Positions 1-9,520 are shown, counted from the first letter of the stretch. The stretch: DNA of 64,000 bases from Bacteroides sp. OF04-15BH (GCF_003477995.1 NZ_QUEM01000006.1:1-64000); one strand, 5' to 3'. The notes: a model not told the origin generated them from the letters alone. Made by a program: numbers and translations.

Positions 1-22
1 GCAGGGTTAAGTATGCGCTAAA

Positions 23-229
23 TTAATTCCGCCAACGGGTTCGGTTAATCCATTCCGCAATGTCCTGCATTACTTCCGGTGCGAGCGTTTCCTCTATCTG
101 ATAATATTCGTAAAAAATCCTGGTTTCTCCAAGAGGAAAACCTTTTTTTTCTTGAAAAAGCCATGCACCCAAGTTGCTGGAACTATGGATACATGGCTTT
201 CCTTGTTTTGAATTTATAAACCTAACCAC
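23..229 (-). CDS. small ORF, possible gene remnant
   Basis: A 68-codon open frame that opens with GTG immediately after an in-frame TAG and sits just 5 bases after the stop of the DUF5107 gene. I do not recognise the family. The C-terminal two thirds, around the GETRIFYEYYQIEETLAPE stretch, look protein-like, mixing charged and aromatic residues, while the first 25 residues do not. No promoter or ATG is visible. It could be the surviving 3' end of a decayed gene, a tiny co-transcribed protein, or chance. Confidence that it is expressed is low. Confidence 0.25.
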   Translation of the reverse strand: MVRFINSKQGKPCIHSSSNLGAWLFQEKKGFPLGETRIFYEYYQIEETLAPEVMQDIAEWINRTRWRN

Positions 230-234
230 CTATT

Positions 235-3200
235 CTAAAGTATATCACATAAGGCAAGCAGTTGAGCTCCTGCCTGATAGTTGATATCCAGACGGACAAC
301 TTCTGAAAGGAATTTCCTTGCCAGTTCCTTGTTTCCCAATCCCAGATATCCGATGCCCATGACCAGATTACAATGAATCAGATTGCGTACATTCAAGTCA
401 TCATCCCAAATCAGCAAGTCGGGCAGGGATACGGCAAAGTAATCTATTTTCACTTTGTCGAACAGATGCTTTTCTCCGTGTTTGATGAGTTTGTTGAAGC
501 AGCTGCGTGCTTTTTCCTCTTTTCCCAGTTTGCGCCAGGCCAGTCCCTGGTAGAAAATTTTGTCCGGCTGCTGGTCGTTATAGAAAAAGGCTATGGCCGG
601 TTCGGCAGAACCTTGGGTTGCTTTTTCAAAATACTCCCGGGCCAGCGTTGTTTCTTGAAGGCCCTCGTATGCACAAGCCATCCAATAGTGAATGTCGTTC
701 TCTTCGGCCATCGAAAGCTTGCCTTCGCCCAGATTTTCCGGATATTTCTCTGTTTCTTTCAGCAGGCGCACGGCATCGGCATACCGCTTTTCCTTTAAAG
801 CCTGTTTGGCCAATTCCACGCGGCAGAACACATATTGGCTTGTAATTTTTCCTTCACCGCCTTCCCACGGATGGAATTTGCGGGTGTTGATCAGATCGTA
901 TGCCGTCTGATAGTCACCAATCTGGTTGTAGAGTGTGATGCGTTCAATGCACAAATCATCCCGTTGTTCTACAACAGCAGCATGTGCGTTCAGGAAGTCC
1001 AGGCGCTGCCGGTGCGGATAACGGAGTTTTTTGTACAGCTGGTCCAGTTCCATCAGGATGCGGGCATCCGATTCATCCAGTTTATAGGCTTTTTCCAGCA
1101 TGGTCCGTGCTTTTTCCGGATTATTCTGTTTGTTGTAGTAAGCCAGTGACAGATTACGCAGTACTGTCGGGTATGTGTCGTCGAGCGAAGCAGATTTTTC
1201 CCAGCAGGCAATGGCTTCGTCATATATGCGGGCTGCGTAATGGAAGTTTCCGAGATAATAGGGAGCCTTGGCCCCTTCCGGATTCAGTTTCATGGCATCC
1301 TGAAGCATCAGTACCTCTTCGAGCTTGTTCGGGAAGCAATAGTCCGGGCATACGGTTTCTGCCTTTTGGTAGAGCGAAACAGCCTCGTCTTGTTTTTCCA
1401 TTCTGGAGGCGAAGTATCCCAGGGCATAATAGACCATTGGATAAGCAGCTTCTTTCTCTTCGGTCAGGAAGGAGAGCAGTTGCGTGGCCTCTTCATACAT
1501 GCCTGCGGCAGCATAGTCAATGGCATACTCCAGATAACTGTGCACGGAGCCGTGTATCAGAGATTTCATTTCTGCCTTGACGGCCGATGCGGCCTCGGTA
1601 TTTCCTTGCAGGCTGTTGATGAGATAAGCTTCGAAACGGCAACCCATATTGAACCGGTCCATACTCAGGGATTCCCGAATCAGTGCTTCGGCCTTGTCGT
1701 AGGCGCCGGTCTTGCGCAAGAAAGATGTTTTCAGTTGCCGTCCCTTATGATTCAGCCAGTTGCGGAACAAGGAACGGTCTATATGATCGAGTCCGTTGGC
1801 ATAATCCTTGCGGATCATGTCAATCTGTGCCAGTCCCATATAGCCGGAATCCTGCCATGCCGCGTTCCAGGTTGCCTTGAAGAAAGCATCATACGCTCCA
1901 TCAATATCCCCTTGCATTTTCTTGCTCCATCCCAGATTATAATACGGTTCTCCGTCGTACGGATTTGGGTTGCGTTCGGTTTGGGTTGCGATGGCACGGT
2001 CAAAATACTTCTGCGCTTCGGCAAAGCGTCCGCGGCGCATCAATAACAGACCCACGGCATTGTTGCAGCGGATGTCGCCTTCGTCGCGACTAAGTGCCTC
2101 CATATAGTAATCCATAGGGTGATAAGTGGCGTGGCGATATTGTTCCAGATGATGTCCGGTGAGGAACAGTTGCTCCATGCTGGCAATCTTTTTCGGATCG
2201 AGCGCGGCTTTAGCCGGTTCCGGAATCGGTCGGATTTCCGGTTTCTCAGCCTGGTAGCTTACCAGAACCTTTCCGTTTTCATCGAGTACCGTCAGTTTCA
2301 GTTCTTCCGTTTTCTGTGTGTCACAGGCCACGGTGTTCGTATAAGCATTGTCCGGAGCCACGGCGATATGGTCATCCAGATAAATCTTTCCGTTAATGGC
2401 ATGAGTGAGCATGACGCGCACTTCGCGGTGTGCTGCGGTGGTATACAGAATCACTTTCATCTGATCCTTGCCGTCGGGAAGGAGATTGATCAGGGCGTCG
2501 CGCGTGGCGTTCTTCACCATTCCCACTTTCTGATAAGGCATGAAATACTGCACCCATGATTTCTCTTCATAAGGTTGCAGCCATGCAAAATCGGGCTGGT
2601 TGTCGCAATACATACCGGTCATCAGTTCGATATACGGTCCGTCTTCGTCTGTCAGATTGCGGTCCCAGGCCTGTCCGAAGTCCCCGTGCCCCCAGGTCCA
2701 CTGTTTTTTGCCGGCATTTACGTGATGATCAGCCACATGGAGCAGTCCGGCTTCAATATGTTCCTCATATCCGCCCACAAAGTCAAACTTGGAATTTATG
2801 GCCATATAAGACGTAGGAACAGGAATGTTTTTATATCTGGAAATGTCCACTCCGGCAGAATAGTCCACCTTATAATATTCTCCTGTAGCAATCGGGAAGC
2901 TGGATACGGCCCGTTTTCCATGATCGAACACGGCATTGACATCAGGCGGGAATACCGAATAATAATCCTTGTTCACCACCACTGCCGGATTGGCCCACCA
3001 CAGGAAAGTCTGCGGGAACGGAGTGCGGTTGTAAACCTTTGCTTTGATTTCGATATATGCTTTTCCGGGATAGAGCGTGAATCCGGCCATACCTTTGGTG
3101 CGGAACATGCGTTCCACTTCGCTGCACCAGATGGTTTTGCTTCCGTCGGGGAATTCTTCTATGGTGCAGTCGGTAGGCAGATAAGTGCTCGGACGGTGAT

Positions 3201-3606
3201 GTTGCGGCCAGTTAAACTCGATACCTCCGGAAATCCAGGGACCGGTGAGTCCCACCAGAGCCGGTTTGATGACCTGGTTATAATAAACAAAGTGGCGCTT
3301 TTTTACTTTGTCGTAGGCCATCTGGATACGTCCGCCCAGTTCCGGGAGAATCATGACCTTGATATATTCATTCTCTATAAAGAAAGCTCTCCAGGGATGG
3401 TCGTGTTTTTCATCTTCTATTTTTTCAACTACGGGATAAGGATATACCGAACCGGTGCTGCCCTGATAAACCCGTTTTTCAAGAAAAACCGGATTCTTTT
3501 CCTCTTTTCCAATACCATAAGTAGGCAGCATGACGATTTCCTCCCAAGCTCTTACCTCGGAGGTGTGTACCGTACTTTGAATCAGATATTCGGTTATTTT
3601 TTCCAT
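235..3606 (-). CDS. DUF5107 domain and TPR-repeat protein
   Basis: An 1123-residue protein without a signal peptide, so probably cytoplasmic. The N-terminal ~380 residues are beta-rich and resemble the DUF5107 family, which I believe adopts a galactose-mutarotase-like sandwich (W/H-rich segments such as GIEFNWPQHHRP and WTWGHGDFGQAWDRN). From about residue 520 to the end it is a solenoid of tetratricopeptide repeats (NNAVGLLLMRRGRFAEAQKYFDRA, YYNLGWSKKMQGDIDGAYDAF and others). It follows a sugar-porter permease by 22 bases on the same strand, so a role in handling the imported sugar is inferred. No catalytic residues can be assigned; binding or hydrolysis of a carbohydrate are both possible. 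Confidence 0.85.
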   Translation of the reverse strand: MEKITEYLIQSTVHTSEVRAWEEIVMLPTYGIGKEEKNPVFLEKRVYQGSTGSVYPYPVVEKIEDEKHDHPWRAFFIENEYIKVMILPELGGRIQMAYDKVKKRHFVYYNQVIKPALVGLTGPWISGGIEFNWPQHHRPSTYLPTDCTIEEFPDGSKTIWCSEVERMFRTKGMAGFTLYPGKAYIEIKAKVYNRTPFPQTFLWWANPAVVVNKDYYSVFPPDVNAVFDHGKRAVSSFPIATGEYYKVDYSAGVDISRYKNIPVPTSYMAINSKFDFVGGYEEHIEAGLLHVADHHVNAGKKQWTWGHGDFGQAWDRNLTDEDGPYIELMTGMYCDNQPDFAWLQPYEEKSWVQYFMPYQKVGMVKNATRDALINLLPDGKDQMKVILYTTAAHREVRVMLTHAINGKIYLDDHIAVAPDNAYTNTVACDTQKTEELKLTVLDENGKVLVSYQAEKPEIRPIPEPAKAALDPKKIASMEQLFLTGHHLEQYRHATYHPMDYYMEALSRDEGDIRCNNAVGLLLMRRGRFAEAQKYFDRAIATQTERNPNPYDGEPYYNLGWSKKMQGDIDGAYDAFFKATWNAAWQDSGYMGLAQIDMIRKDYANGLDHIDRSLFRNWLNHKGRQLKTSFLRKTGAYDKAEALIRESLSMDRFNMGCRFEAYLINSLQGNTEAASAVKAEMKSLIHGSVHSYLEYAIDYAAAGMYEEATQLLSFLTEEKEAAYPMVYYALGYFASRMEKQDEAVSLYQKAETVCPDYCFPNKLEEVLMLQDAMKLNPEGAKAPYYLGNFHYAARIYDEAIACWEKSASLDDTYPTVLRNLSLAYYNKQNNPEKARTMLEKAYKLDESDARILMELDQLYKKLRYPHRQRLDFLNAHAAVVEQRDDLCIERITLYNQIGDYQTAYDLINTRKFHPWEGGEGKITSQYVFCRVELAKQALKEKRYADAVRLLKETEKYPENLGEGKLSMAEENDIHYWMACAYEGLQETTLAREYFEKATQGSAEPAIAFFYNDQQPDKIFYQGLAWRKLGKEEKARSCFNKLIKHGEKHLFDKVKIDYFAVSLPDLLIWDDDLNVRNLIHCNLVMGIGYLGLGNKELARKFLSEVVRLDINYQAGAQLLALCDIL

Positions 3607-3628
3607 GATTGGGTAAAATGTTAATGGG

Positions 3629-5017
3629 TTATTTTATAAGTTCCTTTTCTATATTTTCCAGTGATTTGCCTTTGGTTTCCGGAATTCTTCGGAGCACGAA
3701 GATGAATCCGAAGAAACAGATTGCCGCATAGAGCATGAAGGTGCCGCCTGTGCCCAGTCCGGAATTCAGGAACGGGAAGGTGTAGGTAAGCAGGAATGAG
3801 GCTATCCATAAGGCTGCGGTGCAGACCGCCATAGCCACGCCGCGCACTTTATTCGGGAATATTTCCGAGAGCAGAACCCAAGTGATCGGTCCGAGCGACA
3901 TGGCATAGAATCCGATGGCCAGAACAACAAATACAATCATGATGAAGCCCTTGAACTCAAAGAAATAGCTCAGTCCGAGCAGGGTATAGATACCGGCCAG
4001 CCCCAGGGAGCCGATGAGCATCAGGGTTTTTCGTCCCAGACGTTCCACCGTATAGATGGCAACGAAGGTAAATATCAGGTTGGCAATTCCTGTCACCACG
4101 ATATTCATCAGAACATCCGAGATGCCATATCCTGCGGCCTGGAATATTTCCTGTGCGTAGTTGAAGATCACGTTCGTGCCGCTCCATTGCTGGAACATGG
4201 CGATGACGATACCGATGACCAGCACGTTTCTCATTTTAGAGGAGAAGAGCAGAGACAAGGCTCCCTTTTCGGACTGTGCGGAGGTATTCGCCTTTGCGTA
4301 GCTTTCCAGTTCGGATTTGGCATATTCCGTGCCTCCTATTGAGGTCAGAACCTTCTGTGCCTGTTCATTCTGTCCGGCGCCGACCAGCCAGCGAGGACTT
4401 TCGGGGATGAACATCGACAGCAGGAAAAAGATTCCCGAGGGGATACATACAGCCCAAAACATCCATCTCCAGCCGCTCTGTCCGTTCCATGAATTTAAAA
4501 TATCGGCAGCCGTTGCTTCAGCGGCAACCGGTTCGGCTATGAGCATATTGACAATCTGTGCCCCCAAAATGCCGATGACTATGGTGAGCTGGTTCAGGGT
4601 GACCAGTTTGCCGCGGATGTGTGTTGGGGCAACCTCGGCGATATACATGGGTGAAAGGTCGGCCGCCAGTCCGATGGCAATGCCTCCGACCAGCCGGGCC
4701 AGAATAAATGTCGGAATGTTATTTGAAGCCCCTGTTCCCCAGGAAGAGACGAAAAAAACGAATGCCGAGAAGATAAGCAGCTTCTTGCGTCCGTATTTGT
4801 CGGCCAGAAATCCGGCCATTGTCGCTCCCAGAAGGCATCCCAGCAGGGCGATGCTCATGGCCAGTGCCTGCATGCCTTCATTGCCGGAGATATCGAAAAA
4901 GGCTTCATAAAATGGTTTTGCGCCACCGATAACCACCCAGTCATATCCAAAAAGCAGTCCTCCCATGGCGGATACCAGGCAGATAAAATAGATAAATATC
5001 TGATTGAACTTTTCCAT
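3629..5017 (-). CDS. sugar porter family MFS transporter
   Basis: A 462-residue inner-membrane permease with about 12 hydrophobic segments. Family signatures of the XylE/GalP/glucose-transporter group are present: GYDWVVIGG in helix 1, the DKYGRKK loop after helix 2, PESPRWL before the central cytoplasmic loop, the GRK-containing loop after helix 7, and PETKGKSLE at the C-terminus. It probably imports a monosaccharide by proton symport; the substrate cannot be read from sequence. It is first in a two-gene unit with the DUF5107/TPR protein, which suggests that protein acts on the imported sugar. The 918-base upstream gap should hold its promoter, but only a 7-of-8 match to TAnnTTTG is seen near 5135. 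Confidence 0.93.
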   Translation of the reverse strand: MEKFNQIFIYFICLVSAMGGLLFGYDWVVIGGAKPFYEAFFDISGNEGMQALAMSIALLGCLLGATMAGFLADKYGRKKLLIFSAFVFFVSSWGTGASNNIPTFILARLVGGIAIGLAADLSPMYIAEVAPTHIRGKLVTLNQLTIVIGILGAQIVNMLIAEPVAAEATAADILNSWNGQSGWRWMFWAVCIPSGIFFLLSMFIPESPRWLVGAGQNEQAQKVLTSIGGTEYAKSELESYAKANTSAQSEKGALSLLFSSKMRNVLVIGIVIAMFQQWSGTNVIFNYAQEIFQAAGYGISDVLMNIVVTGIANLIFTFVAIYTVERLGRKTLMLIGSLGLAGIYTLLGLSYFFEFKGFIMIVFVVLAIGFYAMSLGPITWVLLSEIFPNKVRGVAMAVCTAALWIASFLLTYTFPFLNSGLGTGGTFMLYAAICFFGFIFVLRRIPETKGKSLENIEKELIK

Positions 5018-5608
5018 GATAAAAATATTTAGGTTAATTCTTTGTTTCCGTTTCTCTTAATTTAAGGTCTTATGCTCATCCGGTTTTGCCAGATTGATAC
5101 CGTTTTATACGGTCCGTCGGTTCGTTCCTGAAAGCAAAATAACAAAAATGCCCTGTCGCGTAAAATGTAATAAACAACTATAATGATGTAGAATTATATG
5201 ATGCTATTGATTTTTGTTACTTTCCGTAAGCCTTCCTGTTTTCTGCTTTTGACATTCTGTCATTTTGCTTTTGATACTTCTGGAGAATCCGGTTTTTCTG
5301 ACCTAAAGGACGGTTGGCTGGAAAATCGCCAGTCTCAGGAATGGCTTTTGGAAATAAAATGTTGATTGGTAGAATTTTATATGGAAAATAAGTATTTTCC
5401 CAAGCTTTCATTTAGCCGAAAAGAAGGCAAGAAAATAGGGATTTTTACCGTTTCTTGAAAACACTTTGATGTTTTGGGAGAGTTACCGTGATGCTTTTCG
5501 GCAACCACTGTGGTGTTTTCTGATGCTCACCGCATCTTCATGCTTTGAGGTTTGCGTCCTTCTTTTGCATAAATGCTGCATATATACTGTTTTTATGCTT
5601 GTTTTGTA

Positions 5609-5622
5609 TGCATATATATGCA
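5609..5622. repeat. perfect 14-bp palindrome
   Basis: The sequence tgcatatatatgca reads the same on both strands. A related tgcatatatac lies about 30 bases upstream. It has the size and symmetry of a dimeric regulator site, but no regulator is encoded next to it, so function is only inferred. Confidence 0.5.
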
Positions 5623-5776
5623 AGAATCTCTCTAGAATGATATGATGGTTTAAAAGGTCTGTTTCGTGAAAATGATTCTTATCAAGCAAATGGAAACTGA
5701 AAGCTTTGTATGGTTTCCATTTTGTTATGGTCAGTCCTGTACTTTAAATCAGCCTCTTTTCAGATGAAAAAAAGGC

Positions 5777-5810
5777 GTATACTCTCTTTTTAGGTATACT
5801 TTAGTATACT
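5777..5810. repeat. triple GTATACT direct repeat
   Basis: GTATACT occurs at 5777-5783, 5794-5800 and 5804-5810. Each contains the palindrome GTATAC, and the last two are exactly 10 bases (about one helical turn) apart. The cluster sits about 125 bases before the first secreted-protein gene and could be an operator. Confidence 0.5.
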
Positions 5811-5935
5811 TTTCCTCAAAAACTGCCCTCAATTTTTTGGGGTGTCCTATGAATTGTTTACATTTAGGAGCATCATTTGTATGAAAGCGAGCAACTTATG
5901 TTGTTCGCCATGTTTCATCTTTAAAAGATACAGCC

Positions 5936-6559
5936 ATGAAGAAAACAAGTCTGATGCTGCTTTTGCTTGCCGGTAGTTTCTGTCTGCCAGCTGCAGCTGA
6001 AAATAAGCAAGATGCCTGCAAGATACTGGATTTAAAGAGAGTTTCTTCGCAATTGAATCTCAATCCACAGTCAAAAGAAAAACAAATGGCTTTTCTGGAG
6101 GCTTTCCCGAATTCATGGGAAGAGTTTATAGCCGTTTACCATCATTATGATCCTTTGACCGGCTCGTATGACCGGCTGTATCAACAGGCGCCGAAGCATA
6201 TCGAATCTTTGAAGTCTTTGGATCAGGTGGACGATGCGCGGCTGATACCACATTTGGTGGATCTGACTTACGGCAGTAGTTGGGATGCTGATGCTCCCAA
6301 TTACTTGCAGGAGGTATTGCACGAACTGATGGCCGGGAAAAAGGACGCTTTCTTTGCGGAACTGTCTAAAAGAAGCAAGGCGGCACAGTTTGATTTCTGG
6401 GCTTTTTATTGGTCAAGCCCGGCAAAGAACGGAACGGACTCTCCTTATGAAAAAGAAAAGAAAGCACTTGAGTCTGCCATGAAAGACAAGTATCCGCAGA
6501 TCGTGCGTGCCCTGTCACTGGCCTATGAATATTATTATGGGGAGGCCATGCCTCTTTAA
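5936..6559 (+). CDS. secreted protein of unknown function
   Basis: A 207-residue protein with a clear Sec signal peptide (MKKTSLMLLLLAGSFCLPAAAE, predicted cleavage after AAA). There is no lipobox, so a soluble periplasmic or secreted protein is expected. The mature part is mostly helical and rich in Tyr, Trp and Lys, with no motif I can name. It has one Cys in the mature part, near the N-terminus. It is followed after 73 bases by a second exported protein on the same strand, and the pair probably form one transcript ending at the hairpin near 8276. Function unknown. Confidence 0.75.
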   Translation: MKKTSLMLLLLAGSFCLPAAAENKQDACKILDLKRVSSQLNLNPQSKEKQMAFLEAFPNSWEEFIAVYHHYDPLTGSYDRLYQQAPKHIESLKSLDQVDDARLIPHLVDLTYGSSWDADAPNYLQEVLHELMAGKKDAFFAELSKRSKAAQFDFWAFYWSSPAKNGTDSPYEKEKKALESAMKDKYPQIVRALSLAYEYYYGEAMPL

Positions 6560-6632
6560 AGGATATATGTTTTTTGAAGCAACTCCGGAAGCCGTTTGAA
6601 GATTTTTCGGGGTTGCTTTTACTTTACGCAAC

Positions 6633-8213
6633 ATGATGAAAAAGACAGTTCTTTTATTTGGGTTACTGAATTTTATACCGGCTTTGAGTAGTATCACTTT
6701 GGGAAATCCAAAACTTTCCAAAGACACTTTGTTCTTTCAGAACGATACGATTTCCCAGACTCTGATTTGGGAGAAAGTAAATGATCTGAAAATATCATTC
6801 TGGTTGTCTTCAAAAGATGCGCACCAGCAGAAAGCGTGTATCTTTCAAGGAGAAGCGGAGCGGCCGGATGGTTGGGACTTAGGTGATGAAACTGATATGG
6901 ATGCGGATGGAAGCATTTATCCGGCTTCAGAATATTGGTATCACGGAAAAGATGTGGAGTTTTCCGTAAGAATCAGCCATGATCTTCAGAAAGCACGGAT
7001 CTATTCCTTGAAAAACCCCTCCTTGCCGTTTATCTATACCTTGCGCAAGAAGTCTGCGCCGGCTTGTCCTCCTGCTTCGGCCTTAACGCTCTACGAATCT
7101 GTCCGGAACGTAGCTTATCAGCATTACAAATCCGGCTTTGAACCGTGGAAGGGCAAGGAGTTTTCCTTAGATCTGTTTGGCAAGGGAGGAATCAATGAGA
7201 CGAATGTAGCAAGCGGTTTCGATACGCTGTTTTTGCCCAAGATGATTGATGAGGATTACGAAGGTGCCACTATCGTGCACCTGAAAGGTTCAGTCATTCC
7301 TTACAAAAATCTGGATGTAGCCTTTTTCCGTATAGATTGTGAACTGAACCACAAGGGCTGGAATTTTACGGACTACGTGATGGCCACTTATACTCCAACC
7401 GGTTTCCCGCTGGATTATCGGGTATTGGGACGCAAAGGCGTCGTCCCTTATATGGGTGGTGTATCTGATTTCCGTATGAAAGGCAACCTGGACAGCATGG
7501 TCTTTGTGTCCGATCAGGCTTCTTGTCTGAATGAACAGCAGTTGGCTGACTTTGGAAATCAGGATTTTGAAGTGCGCCGCATGCGTTATGAGATCCGTGG
7601 CGACGGCCAGATTACCGGCGTACAGACTCAGAAAGTCTGGAAGGAAATAAAGGAACGCGATGCGGAGGACGTGTCTGTTTCCTTTGCCGATTATCTGTCT
7701 CTGTTCCGTCCTTTCGGTGATCGGGACGATGTGAAGAATCTGTTTTCTTTAGAGAGCCGGAAGAAAGCATCTGCAGCAGAAGGCGGACTTTCTTCGGCCT
7801 CGGAGGAGCCGTTGAGTGTGGGTTACGTCCGTCGCTTCATTCCCGACGGAATAGACCCGACCTGTGAGAAACGAACCATTGGGTGGTATCCATTATATAC
7901 TTTCCGTGCCGGTAAATATGTGGTTTGTTCCCTATACAAGTTCGGTGACGTGCCGAAATCCTATAATTATCCGAATCGGGAAGGTCTTTTGGTGGTCTAT
8001 ACTCCCGAAGGTAAGATTGTAGATGCCTGTCCTTTGGCACGTGAAGGAGATTTATGGTCGTATTATATTCTCCAAGGTGCCGTCCGTCCTTTCTGTCTGC
8101 AAGTACGTCAGGATTTTCGTACCGTTCTAGAAAGTTCATATAATAGCGTGTGGAGTGAATATACCTTGGATCAGGACGGACACATTCAGGTTCGTCTGAT
8201 TCGGGCAGATTAG
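6633..8213 (+). CDS. exported protein of unknown function
   Basis: A 526-residue protein starting MMKKTVLLFGLLNF, a short signal peptide ending near ALSS; either of the two ATG codons at 6633 or 6636 could be used. The mature region appears beta-rich and contains DLGDETDMDADGSIYP, an acidic stretch that might bind a cation. No catalytic signature was recognised. It lies 73 bases downstream of another exported unknown protein and directly upstream of a strong terminator-like hairpin, so the two probably form a closed two-gene operon. An extracytoplasmic partner role with the smaller protein is inference from position only. Confidence 0.75.
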   Translation: MMKKTVLLFGLLNFIPALSSITLGNPKLSKDTLFFQNDTISQTLIWEKVNDLKISFWLSSKDAHQQKACIFQGEAERPDGWDLGDETDMDADGSIYPASEYWYHGKDVEFSVRISHDLQKARIYSLKNPSLPFIYTLRKKSAPACPPASALTLYESVRNVAYQHYKSGFEPWKGKEFSLDLFGKGGINETNVASGFDTLFLPKMIDEDYEGATIVHLKGSVIPYKNLDVAFFRIDCELNHKGWNFTDYVMATYTPTGFPLDYRVLGRKGVVPYMGGVSDFRMKGNLDSMVFVSDQASCLNEQQLADFGNQDFEVRRMRYEIRGDGQITGVQTQKVWKEIKERDAEDVSVSFADYLSLFRPFGDRDDVKNLFSLESRKKASAAEGGLSSASEEPLSVGYVRRFIPDGIDPTCEKRTIGWYPLYTFRAGKYVVCSLYKFGDVPKSYNYPNREGLLVVYTPEGKIVDACPLAREGDLWSYYILQGAVRPFCLQVRQDFRTVLESSYNSVWSEYTLDQDGHIQVRLIRAD

Positions 8214-8275
8214 CGGATGCGCTTTATGAGAATATGATTTGATCCGTATCATTATAATGACTATTTTATTGGTTT

Positions 8276-8310
8276 AAGCTCTGTTTTTTTAGAAAGAACA
8301 GAGCTTTTTT
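8276..8310 (+). terminator. rho-independent terminator
   Basis: A perfect 10-bp stem (aagctctgtt at 8276-8285, aacagagctt at 8297-8306) with an 11-base loop is followed by a T run. It ends the two-gene secreted-protein unit. Confidence 0.88.
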
Positions 8311-8366
8311 GTGTAAAAATTACGATATTTGCTTGAAAAGCCGCACGAGCATAATATAGACATAGA

Positions 8367-9503
8367 ATGAAAGAAAATTATACGATACCTTTGCTGCCTC
8401 TGAACTTTGATTTGGAATCAAAGATTGTTTTAAAGCAGTTGAACAAATCACATAGACGGCTCGCGGAATTGAAAGGAATAGCCCGAACAATTCCTAACGA
8501 ACGAATCCTTATCAGTACATTGACACTACAGGAAGCAAAAGACAGTTCTGAGCTAGAGAACATAGTGACTACACAAGATGATCTTTATAAAGCCGGGCTT
8601 AATCTTCAACAGAATATAATTAATGCGTCTGCAAAGGAAGTGCTTGACTATCGTGAAGCGATAGAAAAGGGATTTTCTCTGGTTCGGGAGAACAAACTGC
8701 TGACCAATAATGTCATCAAGCAAATTCAGTTAGAATTGGAACAAAACAGTGCCGGTTTTCGGACGGTGCCAGGTACGAAACTAAAAAGGAATGACGGTGA
8801 AGTGGTATACACTCCTCCTCAGGATGGTAATCAGATTCTGAGTTATATGCAGAATCTGGAGAGGTTCATCAATGATGAGGACATGAGTGACTTAGACCCC
8901 TTGATAAAAATGGCTATTATCCATCATCAGTTTGAGAGTATTCATCCTTTTTATGATGGGAATGGACGGACCGGAAGAATCATTAATGTGTTGTATCTGG
9001 TGATATCCGGTTTATTGGATTTGCCGATATTGTATTTAAGCAGATACATAACCCATCATAAGGCTGAATATTATTATCTGATTCAGGCAATTCGTGAAAA
9101 AGGAGAGGACAATGCAGTGGAGTGGGAGAACTGGATTCTGTTTATTTTAAAAGGAGTTGAGGAAACCGCCATAGAAACAATAAGGCTTGTAAAAGGAATA
9201 TCAGACTTGATGAATCAATATAAAGCGATATTAAGGCCTTTGTTCGAAAAACAATATAAGCATGAATTGCTGAATAATCTTTTTTTTCATCCCTATACGA
9301 AGATAGAATATATGGAAAGGGATATGATGGTTGAGCGACGGACGGCTTCCAAGTATTTGGATAAAATCGTCAAAGCCGGATTATTGCATAAAGAGAAAAT
9401 CGGTAATTCCAATTATTATATCAATATCGGACTGGTCCATCTGTTTATGAATCATTCCGAATCGGCAAGTGAAACACCGACCATTGAATCCATAAGGGAA
9501 TAG
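8367..9503 (+). CDS. Fic family protein (class II adenylyltransferase)
   Basis: A 378-residue Fic protein. The catalytic motif is complete: HPFYDGNGRTGR at residues 193-204, with His193 as base and Arg201/Arg204 for phosphate binding. An N-terminal inhibitory motif S60-x3-E64-N65 matches the [S/T]xxxE[G/N] pattern of class II (self-inhibited) Fic enzymes. A C-terminal winged-helix-like segment (about 310-355, with VERRTASKYLDKIVKAGLL) follows, as in many stand-alone Fic proteins. The expected reaction is transfer of AMP from ATP to a Ser, Thr or Tyr of a target protein. No antitoxin-like partner is adjacent. The gene is more AT-rich than its neighbours, hinting at transfer. Confidence 0.93.
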   Translation: MKENYTIPLLPLNFDLESKIVLKQLNKSHRRLAELKGIARTIPNERILISTLTLQEAKDSSELENIVTTQDDLYKAGLNLQQNIINASAKEVLDYREAIEKGFSLVRENKLLTNNVIKQIQLELEQNSAGFRTVPGTKLKRNDGEVVYTPPQDGNQILSYMQNLERFINDEDMSDLDPLIKMAIIHHQFESIHPFYDGNGRTGRIINVLYLVISGLLDLPILYLSRYITHHKAEYYYLIQAIREKGEDNAVEWENWILFILKGVEETAIETIRLVKGISDLMNQYKAILRPLFEKQYKHELLNNLFFHPYTKIEYMERDMMVERRTASKYLDKIVKAGLLHKEKIGNSNYYINIGLVHLFMNHSESASETPTIESIRE

Positions 9504-9520
9504 AATGTACATAAAATCAT

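Larger units (their letters stand above)
5018..5935. other. 918-base gene-free region
   Basis: It lies between the divergent sugar-porter operon and the secreted-protein pair. Two short reverse open frames (5217-5411 and 5483-5689) have no convincing composition, no start context and no recognisable family, and are not called. The region is AT-rich and carries a perfect 14-base palindrome near 5609 and three copies of a GTATACT word near 5777-5810, listed separately. It probably contains both divergent promoters. No RNA family was recognised. Confidence 0.7.

Noticed and set aside
2575..3624. 349-codon open frame on + opposite the DUF5107 gene
   Set aside because: It lies fully antisense to a well-supported coding region, starts without a plausible ribosome site and shows no family resemblance.
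5217..5689. Two short reverse open frames in the 918-base gap
   Set aside because: No conserved features, unusual composition, no promoter or ribosome site, and AT-rich context produces such frames by chance.
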